Source: Alkalibacterium sp049389645 (GTDB lineage Bacteria; Bacillota; Bacilli; Lactobacillales; Carnobacteriaceae_A). Taken from it: a DNA stretch of 64,000 nucleotides. Below the pieces are notes generated by a model that saw only the letters and a program-made list of their open reading frames with translations, ran no database searches and had not been told where the DNA came from. Below are positions 9,202 to 17,949 of this stretch, one piece after another. The first letter of the stretch is position 1, and each line of letters starts with the position of its first letter. The DNA lies in contig NZ_CP186540.1 in assembly GCF_049389645.1 (NCBI RefSeq), forward strand, positions 744,001-808,000. Direction: 5' to 3'. Position numbers and translations under genes: made by a program.

Positions 9202-9230
9202 TTGACGAACTCGATGTGATAGACTATGAT
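9202..9230 (+). promoter_or_regulatory. Sigma-A promoter of the mevalonate operon
   Basis: TTGACG (9202-9207) and TATGAT (9225-9230) with a 17-bp spacer, about 60 bp upstream of the mevalonate kinase start. Confidence 0.65.
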
Positions 9231-9291
9231 ACAAAAGATGTGGTTCAACCGTTCAAATTATATAAACAATAACTAGTAAAGAGGTTACTAT

Positions 9292-10245
9292 ATGAAGACC
9301 CTACCAGAAAAAGCTAAAGGTATTGCTCACGGAAAAATCATATTGATGGGTGAACACGCTGTTGTCTACGGCGAACCTGCTATTGCCCTACCTTTTAGGG
9401 CCACACCTGTAGAAGTCACAATAGAAAAAATACCCACACCGAATCGAATTATATCAAGTTATTATCAAGGACTACTTTGTGAAGCACCTCGATCCTTAAA
9501 CAATTTAAGCATACTCATAAAAACGATCTGTAACGATTTAAATCAGTCTTCTGACCACTTATCAATTACAATAACAAGCTCTATCCCCGCTGAAAGAGGT
9601 ATGGGTTCAAGCGCAGCCGTTGCTACGGCCCTCGTCCGGGCACTTTTTACTTATTATGACGAACAACTTGACGCGTCTCATCTGTTAAATTATGTCGATT
9701 TATCCGAAAAAATTGCACACGGTAATCCCAGTGGTATAGATGCTCGGGTGACAAGCAGCGATGTGCCCATCTTTTACCAGAAAGGCAGCGTCTTCGAGCC
9801 TTTCACCTTAAATATTGCCGGGTATTTGATTGCATCAGATACTGGCGTGCAAGGACAAACACGACAAACTGTCAAAGACGTTGCCGATCAGGTCAAACGT
9901 TCACCAGATCAGACCATGCCTATAATTAAACGGCTTGGACGATTGACACTACAAGCCAAGGAAGCGATAGAAAAAAATCAGGCAGTGACGCTGGGCAAGC
10001 TGATGACTCAAGCACATGAATCATTACGACAGCTAAATGTAAGCAATGATTTACTGGATCATCTCGTTGAAACTGCTCTCAGTCATGGTGCTTTAGGCGC
10101 CAAGCTAACGGGTGGCGGTCGCGGCGGTTGTATGATTGCATTGACTCGTACAAAAAAAGAGGCAGAACTCGTCTCAAATAAATTAATGGAACAGGGAGCA
10201 GTAAAAACCTGGATTCATGCGTTAGGAGCAGATAATGAAGGGTGA
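9292..10245 (+). CDS. mvk: Mevalonate kinase
   Basis: GHMP kinase of 317 residues that converts mevalonate to 5-phosphomevalonate. Motif 1 is HGKIILMGEHAVVYGEPAIA, motif 2 is the ATP loop PAERGMGSSAAVATALV, and motif 3 is KLTGGGRGGCMIAL. HGNPSGIDARV is typical of mevalonate kinase rather than the other GHMP members. It is first in a compact operon encoding the lower mevalonate pathway and overlaps mvaD by 11 bp. Confidence 0.94.
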   Translation: MKTLPEKAKGIAHGKIILMGEHAVVYGEPAIALPFRATPVEVTIEKIPTPNRIISSYYQGLLCEAPRSLNNLSILIKTICNDLNQSSDHLSITITSSIPAERGMGSSAAVATALVRALFTYYDEQLDASHLLNYVDLSEKIAHGNPSGIDARVTSSDVPIFYQKGSVFEPFTLNIAGYLIASDTGVQGQTRQTVKDVADQVKRSPDQTMPIIKRLGRLTLQAKEAIEKNQAVTLGKLMTQAHESLRQLNVSNDLLDHLVETALSHGALGAKLTGGGRGGCMIALTRTKKEAELVSNKLMEQGAVKTWIHALGADNEG

Positions 10246-11218
10246 ATGGGTACGCGCACATACGAATATTGCACTGATCAAATACTGGGGTAAAGAGAAT
10301 GAAGAGTTGATTATTCCCATGAATAATTCTCTTTCTTTAACTTTGGATGCTTTCTACACAGAAACGAGAGTTATCTTTGATGAAAACTTAAAAGTAGATG
10401 AGTTATACTTAGACAACACGATACAAGATTTAGCCGCGCTGGAAAAAGTCAAAACCGTTTTAAACATAGTTCGAGAGAAAGCCGGTATCACAGCTAAAGC
10501 GAGAGTTGAAAGTTACAATCACGTTCCTACCGCAGCAGGACTAGCCTCTTCCGCATCGGGATTGGCAGCCTTGGCAGGCGCGGCAAGTTTAGCGGCAGGA
10601 CTTGATTTATCCGAAAAAGAATTGTCAAAACTAGCCAGACGAGGATCCGGATCAGCTTCAAGAAGTATTTATGGCGGATTCGCTGAATGGCAAAAAGGAA
10701 CGGACGACGATACCTCTTACGCGATCCCTATCGATGATGCGAATTGGGATATTGGTATGCTCTTCATTGTCGTGAATGATAAGAAAAAAGACGTATCCAG
10801 TCGTGAGGGCATGAGGAGGACCGTCAAAACGTCTCCATTTTATCAAGGTTGGCTGGACACGCTGGATGCTGATTTGAGTGCGATAAAAGAGGCGATCGAT
10901 CAACAAAACATTCATGAAGTCGGTGCCATCGCTGAGCGCAATGCACTGAAAATGCACGCAACGACATTGGGAGCAAATCCTCCGTTCACCTACTGGTCGC
11001 CTGATAGCTTGAGAGCAATGGAATCAGTCAGAGACTTACGTGAACAAGGTTATTCCGTTCATTTCACTATGGATGCCGGTCCCAATGTGAAACTCATCTG
11101 CAAACAGTCTCAATTAGCAGAAATAAAAGCATACTTACTCAGAGACTTTTCAGAGAGTCAGCTTATCGAAGCAAGACCGGGACCCGGACTGCACGTCGTT
11201 TCAGAATTTAGTAAATAG
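10235..11218 (+). CDS. mvaD: Diphosphomevalonate decarboxylase
   Basis: ATP-dependent decarboxylation of diphosphomevalonate to isopentenyl diphosphate. The 327 residues include THTNIALIKYWGK, NNSLSLTLD, AAGLASSASGLAALAGAA, RRGSGSASRSIYGGFAEW and the C-terminal MDAGPNVK, all diagnostic for MvaD. It overlaps mevalonate kinase by 11 bp and is followed after 20 bp by phosphomevalonate kinase, so the three steps are translationally linked. Confidence 0.95.
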   Translation: MKGEWVRAHTNIALIKYWGKENEELIIPMNNSLSLTLDAFYTETRVIFDENLKVDELYLDNTIQDLAALEKVKTVLNIVREKAGITAKARVESYNHVPTAAGLASSASGLAALAGAASLAAGLDLSEKELSKLARRGSGSASRSIYGGFAEWQKGTDDDTSYAIPIDDANWDIGMLFIVVNDKKKDVSSREGMRRTVKTSPFYQGWLDTLDADLSAIKEAIDQQNIHEVGAIAERNALKMHATTLGANPPFTYWSPDSLRAMESVRDLREQGYSVHFTMDAGPNVKLICKQSQLAEIKAYLLRDFSESQLIEARPGPGLHVVSEFSK

Positions 11219-11238
11219 TTTAATGAAAAGGTGACGAT

Positions 11239-12318
11239 ATGAAACACGCACACGCTAAAGCCCCAGGAAAATTGTATATCGCCGGAGAATATGCCGTCAC
11301 TGAACCAGGATACCCTGCGGTGATTGTAGCAGTAGACCGATTCATTACTGTTTCATTGTCACCGTCTAGTAACGTTTACGGGACGATATGCTCCCCTCAA
11401 CTTTCAAGTAAAACGCTGAGATGGAAACGATTGGGTCACGATCTCTTTCTAGAAGAGCCAATCGAAAAGGCAGCTATCTTATTAAATACAATGGAAATAA
11501 CTGAGCGCTTTTTAAGAGAAAAAGGAATGATGCTCCCCTATTATGATGTAACAATAAAAAGTTCATTAGACAATAAAGATGGTAGGAAATATGGCTTAGG
11601 TTCAAGCGGTGCTGTAACTGTCGCAACGATCCTGGCCCTACTTGAATCAGTTGAGTATTCGCTTGACGATGAAGGAATATTCAAGCTAGCTGCGATCACT
11701 CATACGTATTTAGAAAGTCACGGCTCGCTTGGAGACCTGGCTGCAGCCACCTATACGGGCTGGATAGCATACTCTTGTGTGGATAAAAGTTGGTTGAAAG
11801 AAAAGCTGGCTGATACAAATCTCACTTCACTTCTTGAGTGTTCATGGCCCGAGTTGAAAATCGAACGGTTACCCTCGCCAAAGACTTTGAAGCTTATCGT
11901 TGGATGGACAGGGATACCGGCATCCACAGAAACTTATGTCAAGTCTATCGAACAGGACCGTGAAGAACTAAACTATCAGGATTTTTTACTTCAAAGCAAA
12001 AAATGTGTATCAGACTTAATTGTCGGGTTAAAAATAAATGACACGCAACAAGTATTTGACTCTATCCGTTACAACCGAGAATTATTGCTTGAAATGAGTC
12101 GTGCAAAAGAAATAGTCATAGAGACCCCTTTACTTCAGAGGCTTACCCGTATCGCTTTAAAATATGGCGCTGCTTCTAAAACGTCTGGTGCCGGAGGCGG
12201 AGACTGCGGCATTGCCTTGATCGATTCAAGTGTTAAGCAAAGACAGATACTAACAGAATGGCAGGCAAATAAAATCGAACCGCTTTCCCTGAACGTGTAC
12301 GATAAATCTAATCAATAA
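11239..12318 (+). CDS. Phosphomevalonate kinase
   Basis: GHMP kinase of 359 residues, the bacterial type found in Gram-positive cocci. It phosphorylates 5-phosphomevalonate to the diphosphate. Motif 1 is KAPGKLYIAGEYAVTEPGYPA, motif 2 is KYGLGSSGAVTVATILALL and motif 3 is KTSGAGGGDCGIAL. The start follows AAAAGGTGACGAT. The position between mvaD and the isomerase matches the usual Lactobacillales order. Confidence 0.93.
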   Translation: MKHAHAKAPGKLYIAGEYAVTEPGYPAVIVAVDRFITVSLSPSSNVYGTICSPQLSSKTLRWKRLGHDLFLEEPIEKAAILLNTMEITERFLREKGMMLPYYDVTIKSSLDNKDGRKYGLGSSGAVTVATILALLESVEYSLDDEGIFKLAAITHTYLESHGSLGDLAAATYTGWIAYSCVDKSWLKEKLADTNLTSLLECSWPELKIERLPSPKTLKLIVGWTGIPASTETYVKSIEQDREELNYQDFLLQSKKCVSDLIVGLKINDTQQVFDSIRYNRELLLEMSRAKEIVIETPLLQRLTRIALKYGAASKTSGAGGGDCGIALIDSSVKQRQILTEWQANKIEPLSLNVYDKSNQ

Positions 12319-12335
12319 AATCTGGAGTGTGCTTT

Positions 12336-13397
12336 ATGCCGAAAACCAATAACCGTAAAAATGAACATGTCTCATTATCAGAAAAATTTTATGATCAGGG
12401 TCATTCTTCGTTTAATGATATAAAATTCGTTCATCACTCTTTTCCACGACGCGATGTCTTGGATATAAATCTTTCTGTCTCTTTAGATAATCTGCAATTC
12501 TCCTCCCCTTTCTTCATCAATGCCATGTCCGGCGGGAGTGAATGGACCGGCAAAGTTAACGAAAAACTAGCTACCATCGCCCGAGAGACAGATTTGGCGA
12601 TGGCTACTGGCTCAGTCAGCGCTGCCCTTAAAGATCCTTCTCAAGCCGGTTCTTTTAAAATTGTTCGACAGACGAACCCTCATGGTCTCGTTTTCGCTAA
12701 CTTAGGTGCCGGACATGGTTTAGAGAACGCCAAACGCGCTGTTGACTTACTCGGTGCAGATGCCCTTCAGATTCATTTAAATGCACCTCAGGAAATCGTT
12801 ATGCCGGAAGGTGACCGTGAATTTTCAAACTGGATAGAGAATCTTCAATCTATAGTTAATGGCTTACCTTTACCGGTCATTGTTAAAGAAGTAGGCTTCG
12901 GCATGTCTAGAGAAACAGTGGCCCTGCTCGAATCTATTGGTGTAAAGCTTATCGATATTTCCGGAAAAGGCGGAACAAACTTTGCTCGAATAGAAAATTA
13001 TCGCAGAAAAGACTTCAAGCTGGATGATTTTGAAGAATGGGGGCAATCCACCGTCGTCTCTCTTCTTGAAGCACAAGAAAGTGTCAAATCGGCTTCGATC
13101 ATTGCTTCTGGAGGTATCAGACGCCCGATGGAAATCGTCAAGTCATTAGCGCTTGGCGCTTCGATCAACGGCCTTTCGAGTCAAATCATGCATATGGCAC
13201 TGGACGATGTAGATGAGGCTATTCTGACCATTAATCATTGGAAAGAAGAAATCAAACGGATCATGACTTTACTCGGGGCGGAATCTATCGATGACTTAAG
13301 AAAGACGGATATAATCATTTCAGGAGCTACTGCAGACTGGTGTGAAGCTAGAAACATTGACAAATCGCGCTACGCTTTTCGTTCTAAAACTCTTTGA
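12336..13397 (+). CDS. fni: Type 2 isopentenyl-diphosphate delta-isomerase (FMN-dependent)
   Basis: Interconverts IPP and DMAPP with FMN and NADPH. The TIM-barrel motifs seen are FFINAMSGGSEWTGKVNEKL, TGSVSAALKDP, VKEVGFGMS, DISGKGGTNFARIENYR and the phosphate-binding ASGGIRRPMEIVKSLALGA. The ATG at 12336 has GGAG 8 nt upstream. A GTG at 12327 lies inside that ribosome binding site and is rejected. It completes the pathway from mevalonate to both C5 isoprenoid units. 353 residues is the normal length. Confidence 0.95.
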   Translation: MPKTNNRKNEHVSLSEKFYDQGHSSFNDIKFVHHSFPRRDVLDINLSVSLDNLQFSSPFFINAMSGGSEWTGKVNEKLATIARETDLAMATGSVSAALKDPSQAGSFKIVRQTNPHGLVFANLGAGHGLENAKRAVDLLGADALQIHLNAPQEIVMPEGDREFSNWIENLQSIVNGLPLPVIVKEVGFGMSRETVALLESIGVKLIDISGKGGTNFARIENYRRKDFKLDDFEEWGQSTVVSLLEAQESVKSASIIASGGIRRPMEIVKSLALGASINGLSSQIMHMALDDVDEAILTINHWKEEIKRIMTLLGAESIDDLRKTDIIISGATADWCEARNIDKSRYAFRSKTL

Positions 13398-13436
13398 AAA
13401 CTAGCTAGATCTAATTCCAACTGAAGAAGGTGGCGT

Positions 13437-13940
13437 ATGAATCATTCAAATTCAACACATGTATTGTTTAACTACGCCTGGGTCCCTTTATATATACTTA
13501 TCCAGTTAACTTGGGGCTTTTTCCAGACGTTATTGGGATTCTTCCTGTTCCTATTTCATTTCAAGGCACCCCATGATTTTTATCATGGAAGTATCCGGAC
13601 CAAATGGTCATCATTTAATGGGATATCTCTCGGTTTATTTATCTTCACGCCTAATGAGGGTGAAGAGGTATTACTTATACGAACGCAAAACAATAAAAAA
13701 CGTTTAAAGGAACAGTGTGACAGGCTATCAGTTCACGAGTATGGACATACTTATCAGTCTCTACTACTCGGTCCCTTTTATCTTATAGTCATTGGCATTG
13801 TTTCCTGGTCTTGGGCACGAATGAAAAGGTATAAGACTTTGAGAAAAAAATACGGTGTGCCTTATTCATTCTGCTGGACAGAAGAATGGGCCAACGCTTT
13901 AGGCGAAAAGATCTTAAAAGAACCCTCTATTCATCATTAA
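13437..13940 (+). CDS. Uncharacterised membrane protein with HExxH metalloprotease-like motif
   Basis: A 167-residue protein with hydrophobic segments at about residues 15-42 and 108-128. HEYGH at 100-104 matches the zinc-binding HExxH pattern. It is followed by QSLLLGPFYLIVIG and, near the C-terminus, TEEWAN, whose acids could give a third ligand. GISLGLFIF upstream is also a compact conserved-looking block. I recall similar unnamed proteins in other Firmicutes and Bacteroidetes, but know of no assigned function. It starts 39 bp after the IPP isomerase behind GAAGAAGGTGG, and a strong terminator follows, so it is most likely the last gene of the mevalonate operon. Protease activity is inference only. 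Confidence 0.72.
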   Translation: MNHSNSTHVLFNYAWVPLYILIQLTWGFFQTLLGFFLFLFHFKAPHDFYHGSIRTKWSSFNGISLGLFIFTPNEGEEVLLIRTQNNKKRLKEQCDRLSVHEYGHTYQSLLLGPFYLIVIGIVSWSWARMKRYKTLRKKYGVPYSFCWTEEWANALGEKILKEPSIHH

Positions 13941-13944
13941 ATTC

Positions 13945-13982
13945 AAAAAAACAGTCATGATTAACCTCATGACTGTTTTTTG
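13945..13982. terminator. Bidirectional terminator, mevalonate operon / azlCD
   Basis: AACAGTCATGA and TCATGACTGTT form a perfect stem with a 6-nt loop. There is an A-run before it and a T-run after it, so it can end the plus-strand mevalonate operon and the minus-strand azlCD operon. Confidence 0.85.
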
Positions 13983-14019
13983 TTTCTATTAAGCTTTATT
14001 CAGTTTGATAGCTCTCTTT

Positions 14020-14340
14020 TTACAACATCCAAAACAACGTCATTGAAAGAACGCCTGTTAGCATGGACCAGAGCAAACTTTTCGTTTTGTAGGCTACGAT
14101 CAAGACGAGCACAGATGGAATAAGTTTAATATTAGTAAACGGTTGTAACGAAAAGGAATCTTCCCAAAAGAATATATCCGAAGCTACTAAAGATGCAAAG
14201 ATCGAAACAGGGATATATGACATCCAGCGACTGAATGACGGAGAGATTTCTTTTTTACTCAAAAGTAAGATCGGCAGAAACCTCGGAATATAAGTGACTA
14301 TCGCCATTCCTAAGATCAGCACCCATGTTTGACTAGTCAT
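14020..14340 (-). CDS. azlD: AzlD-family branched-chain amino acid export subunit
   Basis: A 106-residue protein with about four hydrophobic segments and the AzlD-type start GMAIVTYIPRFLPILLLSKKEISPSFSRWMSYIPVSIFASL. AzlD pairs with AzlC to export branched-chain amino acids such as isoleucine or valine analogues. Its start overlaps the end of azlC by 8 bp, which is normal for this two-subunit transporter. Confidence 0.9.
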   Translation of the reverse strand: MTSQTWVLILGMAIVTYIPRFLPILLLSKKEISPSFSRWMSYIPVSIFASLVASDIFFWEDSFSLQPFTNIKLIPSVLVLIVAYKTKSLLWSMLTGVLSMTLFWML

Positions 14341-15034
14341 TGACCCTCACTCCTTTTACCACTGTTCTCTTTTCTAAATAATAACCAACAAAAGACGCAA
14401 TGATCGTCGCTAAAACCAAAGCGATATTGTGTTTAAGCAGTAAAGTGAACAAGACGGACAGCACGACAGCAACGATGCCGGCGATAATATGTTCTTTTGA
14501 AACGAACTGCAGCACCATCATGCATAAAAACATCGCAATCAAAGCGTAATTCATGATCAGTGTGTCAATGGAAACCTGACTGCCAATAACACCACCTAAC
14601 ACCGTACTCACTACCCAGGCGGAATAATTGAAAAGATTGGTGACCAGTGCTTCATTGGTCGTCCAGTCATCTTTTTGAAACTTGGAGTAATTGATCCCGA
14701 ATGATTCATCAGATAGCGTATGACTGAACACACTTAAATAGCTCAGTGGTTTCCTTTTGACATATTTGGAAATACTTGCCGACATCAAAATATGTCTTAA
14801 GTTCAAGAAGAAGACCATCAATATGATTGAAGGAACTGTTGCGCCTAAGGCTACCATGCTTCCTGCTAAAAATTGAGCAGCTCCCGCATATACGAGACTA
14901 CTCATGAGAAAGATAGCTAAGACATTAAACCCGGCATCATATAAAACAATGCCACAGGCGAGACCCAAGGCAAGATAACTAACCATGATCGGCATACTCG
15001 CCTTCATGCCACTAAGTACGGATTCATTTTTCAT
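14333..15034 (-). CDS. azlC: AzlC-family branched-chain amino acid export protein
   Basis: A 233-residue polytopic membrane protein. The N-terminal part has the AzlC hallmark stretches PIMVSYLALGLACGIVLYDAG and SLVYAGAAQFLAGSMVALG, then LNLRHILMSASIS. It forms the larger subunit of the AzlCD exporter and is coupled to azlD. The start has AGAAAGGAGAAAGAT in front of it. Confidence 0.92.
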   Translation of the reverse strand: MKNESVLSGMKASMPIMVSYLALGLACGIVLYDAGFNVLAIFLMSSLVYAGAAQFLAGSMVALGATVPSIILMVFFLNLRHILMSASISKYVKRKPLSYLSVFSHTLSDESFGINYSKFQKDDWTTNEALVTNLFNYSAWVVSTVLGGVIGSQVSIDTLIMNYALIAMFLCMMVLQFVSKEHIIAGIVAVVLSVLFTLLLKHNIALVLATIIASFVGYYLEKRTVVKGVRVND

Positions 15035-15107
15035 CTATCTTTCTCCTTTCTGTGTTTTTCGAAAAATAGTTGTCACGTTAGTATAGCACACCTTTATCTC
15101 CAAATAT

Positions 15108-15153
15108 AAAAGAGAAGCGCCAGATACCGAACGTATCCAACCGCTTCTCTTTT
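15108..15153 (-). terminator. Terminator after pdp
   Basis: AAAAGAGAAGCG and CGCTTCTCTTTT form a 12-bp stem, with a T-rich tail on the minus strand 20 bp past the pdp stop codon. Confidence 0.8.
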
Positions 15154-15172
15154 GTGTTTTTTGTCGTTTCTA

Positions 15173-16474
15173 TTATTGAATAATTTCATGTATCAGTGTT
15201 GGTATTTCAGCTGATTCTGCCACTTTGATGTTGTTCAAGATTTTAGTTATTACTTCTTCTTTGATCTCTTTGTTGGAATAAACCGTCACTAACGCTTCAT
15301 CTTTTTCGACAGCATCTCCAATTTTTTTGTGCATATATATCCCAGCAGCTAAATCAATGTCACTTTCTTTTGTTTCACGTCCAGCCCCCAGCATCATTGC
15401 AGCGATACCGATCTGATCAGCAACGATTTCAGAAACTTTACCGGATTCTTTAGCCAAAACATCTTGTGAATACTTAGCTTTCGGTAAAACGCCTTCTGGA
15501 TCATCAGCAACTGTAGCGTCGCCCCCTTGTGCATCCACAAAGGTTTTGAACACTTCTAATGCTTTGCCGTTGTGCAAGTTCTCTTCGAGTTTAGCGCGTG
15601 CCTCTTCCAGAGAAGAACCAACACCACCTAAATAAGCCATTTGACTCCCCAAAACCAAGCAAAGTTCCGTTAAATCTGCGGGTCCATTCCCTTTAAGCGT
15701 ATCGATCGCTTCTTTCACTTCCAGGCCGTTACCAATTGCATTACCAAGTGGCTGGCTCATATCAGAAATAACCGCCATAGTGTTTCTTCCAACAGCTTCA
15801 CCAATATTTACCATTGTTTCAGCCAATTCTTTCGCTTGTTCAACGTTCTTCATAAAGGCACCGGCACCTATTTTAACATCTAATACAATGGCATCCGCAC
15901 CGGCGGCTATTTTTTTACTCATAATCGAGCTTGCTATCAATGGAATCGATTCTACCGTACCCGTTACATCACGTAAGGCATACAGCTTTTTATCTGCGGG
16001 AGTTAAATTACCCGATTGTCCCACGACAGCTACTTTGTTCTTGTTGACTAATTCGACAAATCTTTCTTGAGAGACTTCCACGTTAAATCCTGGAATGGCC
16101 TCTAATTTATCGATTGTCCCACCCGTATGACCCAGTCCACGTCCACTCATTTTTGCAAAAGGTACGCCGACACTGGCAACTAATGGTGCTAAAATCAGTG
16201 TTGTTGTATCCCCTACACCACCGGTTGAGTGTTTATCCACTTTGACTCCTTCTATGGAAGATAAATCAATTTGTTCCCCTGATTCAACAATAGCCATAGT
16301 CAAAGCGCTGCGTTCCTCATTGTTCATGCCATTAAAGTAAATGGCCATTGCCATCGCACTCATTTGGTAATCAGGAATAGCTTCTGACGTATAGTTTGTT
16401 ATCATCCACTTAATCTCATTCTCTGTTAAAGCTTGGTCATGTTGTTTTTTATCAATCAAATCGATCATTCTCAT
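15173..16474 (-). CDS. pdp: Pyrimidine-nucleoside phosphorylase
   Basis: Phosphorolysis of uridine, thymidine and deoxyuridine to the base plus (deoxy)ribose-1-phosphate. The 433-residue length and the signature SGRGLGHTGGTIDKLEAIPG are diagnostic for the thymidine/pyrimidine phosphorylase family, as is VDKHSTGGVGDTTTLILAP earlier in the chain. Cytosolic and homodimeric in the family. It stands alone here, with its own terminator and no deoC or cdd beside it. Confidence 0.95.
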   Translation of the reverse strand: MRMIDLIDKKQHDQALTENEIKWMITNYTSEAIPDYQMSAMAMAIYFNGMNNEERSALTMAIVESGEQIDLSSIEGVKVDKHSTGGVGDTTTLILAPLVASVGVPFAKMSGRGLGHTGGTIDKLEAIPGFNVEVSQERFVELVNKNKVAVVGQSGNLTPADKKLYALRDVTGTVESIPLIASSIMSKKIAAGADAIVLDVKIGAGAFMKNVEQAKELAETMVNIGEAVGRNTMAVISDMSQPLGNAIGNGLEVKEAIDTLKGNGPADLTELCLVLGSQMAYLGGVGSSLEEARAKLEENLHNGKALEVFKTFVDAQGGDATVADDPEGVLPKAKYSQDVLAKESGKVSEIVADQIGIAAMMLGAGRETKESDIDLAAGIYMHKKIGDAVEKDEALVTVYSNKEIKEEVITKILNNIKVAESAEIPTLIHEIIQ

Positions 16475-16660
16475 CAGTTTTCCACTCCAGTTCTAGTTAG
16501 TTATATAGATTAGTTTAGCATAAATTCTTGAAATAAGAAGGTAATTTAACTAAGAGACGATAAGAATCTTCCAATAAACCAGAGGATTACTATACGATTT
16601 TTTAAAAGAGTGGTAAAATTAACATGAGAATTTTGAACACATTACAAAAGGAGAGATTTC

Positions 16661-17854
16661 ATGACTAGTCAAAAATTGAATACCTTTTTAGAAGAAAATT
16701 TGAAAGAACTCAAAGATAACGGTCTTTATAACGAAATAGATGTCCTTGAAGGACCTAACGGCGCAGAAATCATGATCAACGGAAAAAAACTGATCAATAT
16801 GTCTTCCAATAACTATCTAGGTTTTGCGAATGACGAACGCCTAAAAGCTAAGGCCATCGAAGCTACAGAAGTATTTGGTGTCGGAGCTGGTGCAGTTCGT
16901 ACCATTAACGGAACACAAACGATCCACGAGGAACTAGAAACCAAAATCGCTGAATTCAAGCACACCGAAGCCGCCGTTGCTTTCCAATCTGGATTCAACT
17001 GTAATATGGGTGCTATTTCAGCTGTCATGAACAAAAATGACGCTATCTTGTCAGACGAGCTCAACCACGCTTCAATCATTGACGGCTGTCGTCTGTCAGG
17101 CGCTAAAGTTATTCGTGTGAACCACCAGGATATGGATGATTTACGCGCCAAAGCAAAAGCTGCCACAGAAAGTGGTCTATACGAAAAAGTAATGTACATT
17201 ACTGATGGTGTCTTCTCAATGGATGGCGATGTCGCTAATCTTCCGGATATTGTAAAAATTGCCGAAGAATTTGATTTGATCACCTATGTCGACGATGCCC
17301 ACGGGTCAGGCGTTATGGGCAAAGGGGCTGGAACAGTCAAACATTTTGGTTTGCAAGACAAAATCGATTTCCAAATGGGTACCTTGTCTAAAGCTGTTGG
17401 TGTTGTCGGTGGTTACGTTGCCGGAACACAAAATCTCATCGACTGGTTGAAAGTCCGTGCGCGTCCATTTTTATTCTCAACGTCACTTACACCTGGCGCT
17501 TGTGCTGCATGTATCGAAGCCATCGATATCATGTCTAGCTCCACCGAAGAGAACGAGCGTCTGTGGGAAAATGGACACTACCTTAAAGAAGGACTAAAAA
17601 AGTTAGGCTTTAATATCGGTAATTCAGAAACACCGATCACCCCGTGCATTATCGGTGAAGAAAAACTGACTCAGAGCTTTTCTAAACGTCTTACTGAAGA
17701 AGGCGTTTATGCTAAATCGATCGTCTTCCCTACTGTACCACGTGGTAAGGGTCGTGTGAGAAATATGCCTAGTGCTGCTCACACCAAAGATCATTTAGAT
17801 AAAGTGTTGGAAACATACGAAAAAGTCGGGAAAGAATTAAGCGTCATCAGCTAA
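16661..17854 (+). CDS. kbl: Glycine C-acetyltransferase (2-amino-3-ketobutyrate CoA ligase)
   Basis: PLP enzyme of the alpha-oxoamine synthase family, 397 residues. It cleaves 2-amino-3-oxobutyrate with CoA into glycine and acetyl-CoA. Visible motifs are SSNNYLGFANDERL, VDDAHGSGVMG and the Schiff-base lysine stretch GTLSKAVGVVGGYVAG. Identity over 8-amino-7-oxononanoate synthase is favoured by the threonine dehydrogenase gene 95 bp downstream. RBS AAAGGAGAGATTTC. Confidence 0.92.
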   Translation: MTSQKLNTFLEENLKELKDNGLYNEIDVLEGPNGAEIMINGKKLINMSSNNYLGFANDERLKAKAIEATEVFGVGAGAVRTINGTQTIHEELETKIAEFKHTEAAVAFQSGFNCNMGAISAVMNKNDAILSDELNHASIIDGCRLSGAKVIRVNHQDMDDLRAKAKAATESGLYEKVMYITDGVFSMDGDVANLPDIVKIAEEFDLITYVDDAHGSGVMGKGAGTVKHFGLQDKIDFQMGTLSKAVGVVGGYVAGTQNLIDWLKVRARPFLFSTSLTPGACAACIEAIDIMSSSTEENERLWENGHYLKEGLKKLGFNIGNSETPITPCIIGEEKLTQSFSKRLTEEGVYAKSIVFPTVPRGKGRVRNMPSAAHTKDHLDKVLETYEKVGKELSVIS

Positions 17855-17863
17855 CTTAACAAC

Positions 17864-17917
17864 GAAGAAAGAAAGAGAAATGAACGCATCTGTTCTTTCT
17901 CTTTCTTCTCGTATTTT
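17864..17917 (+). terminator. Hairpin between kbl and tdh (terminator or attenuator)
   Basis: GAAGAAAGAAAGAGAA pairs perfectly with TTCTCTTTCTTTCTTC read as its complement, with a loop of about 13 nt. ATTTTTT follows shortly after. It lies inside what is otherwise a two-gene operon. Confidence 0.7.
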
Positions 17918-17949
17918 TTAAAAATTTGAAACTGTCGGAGGATTTTTTT

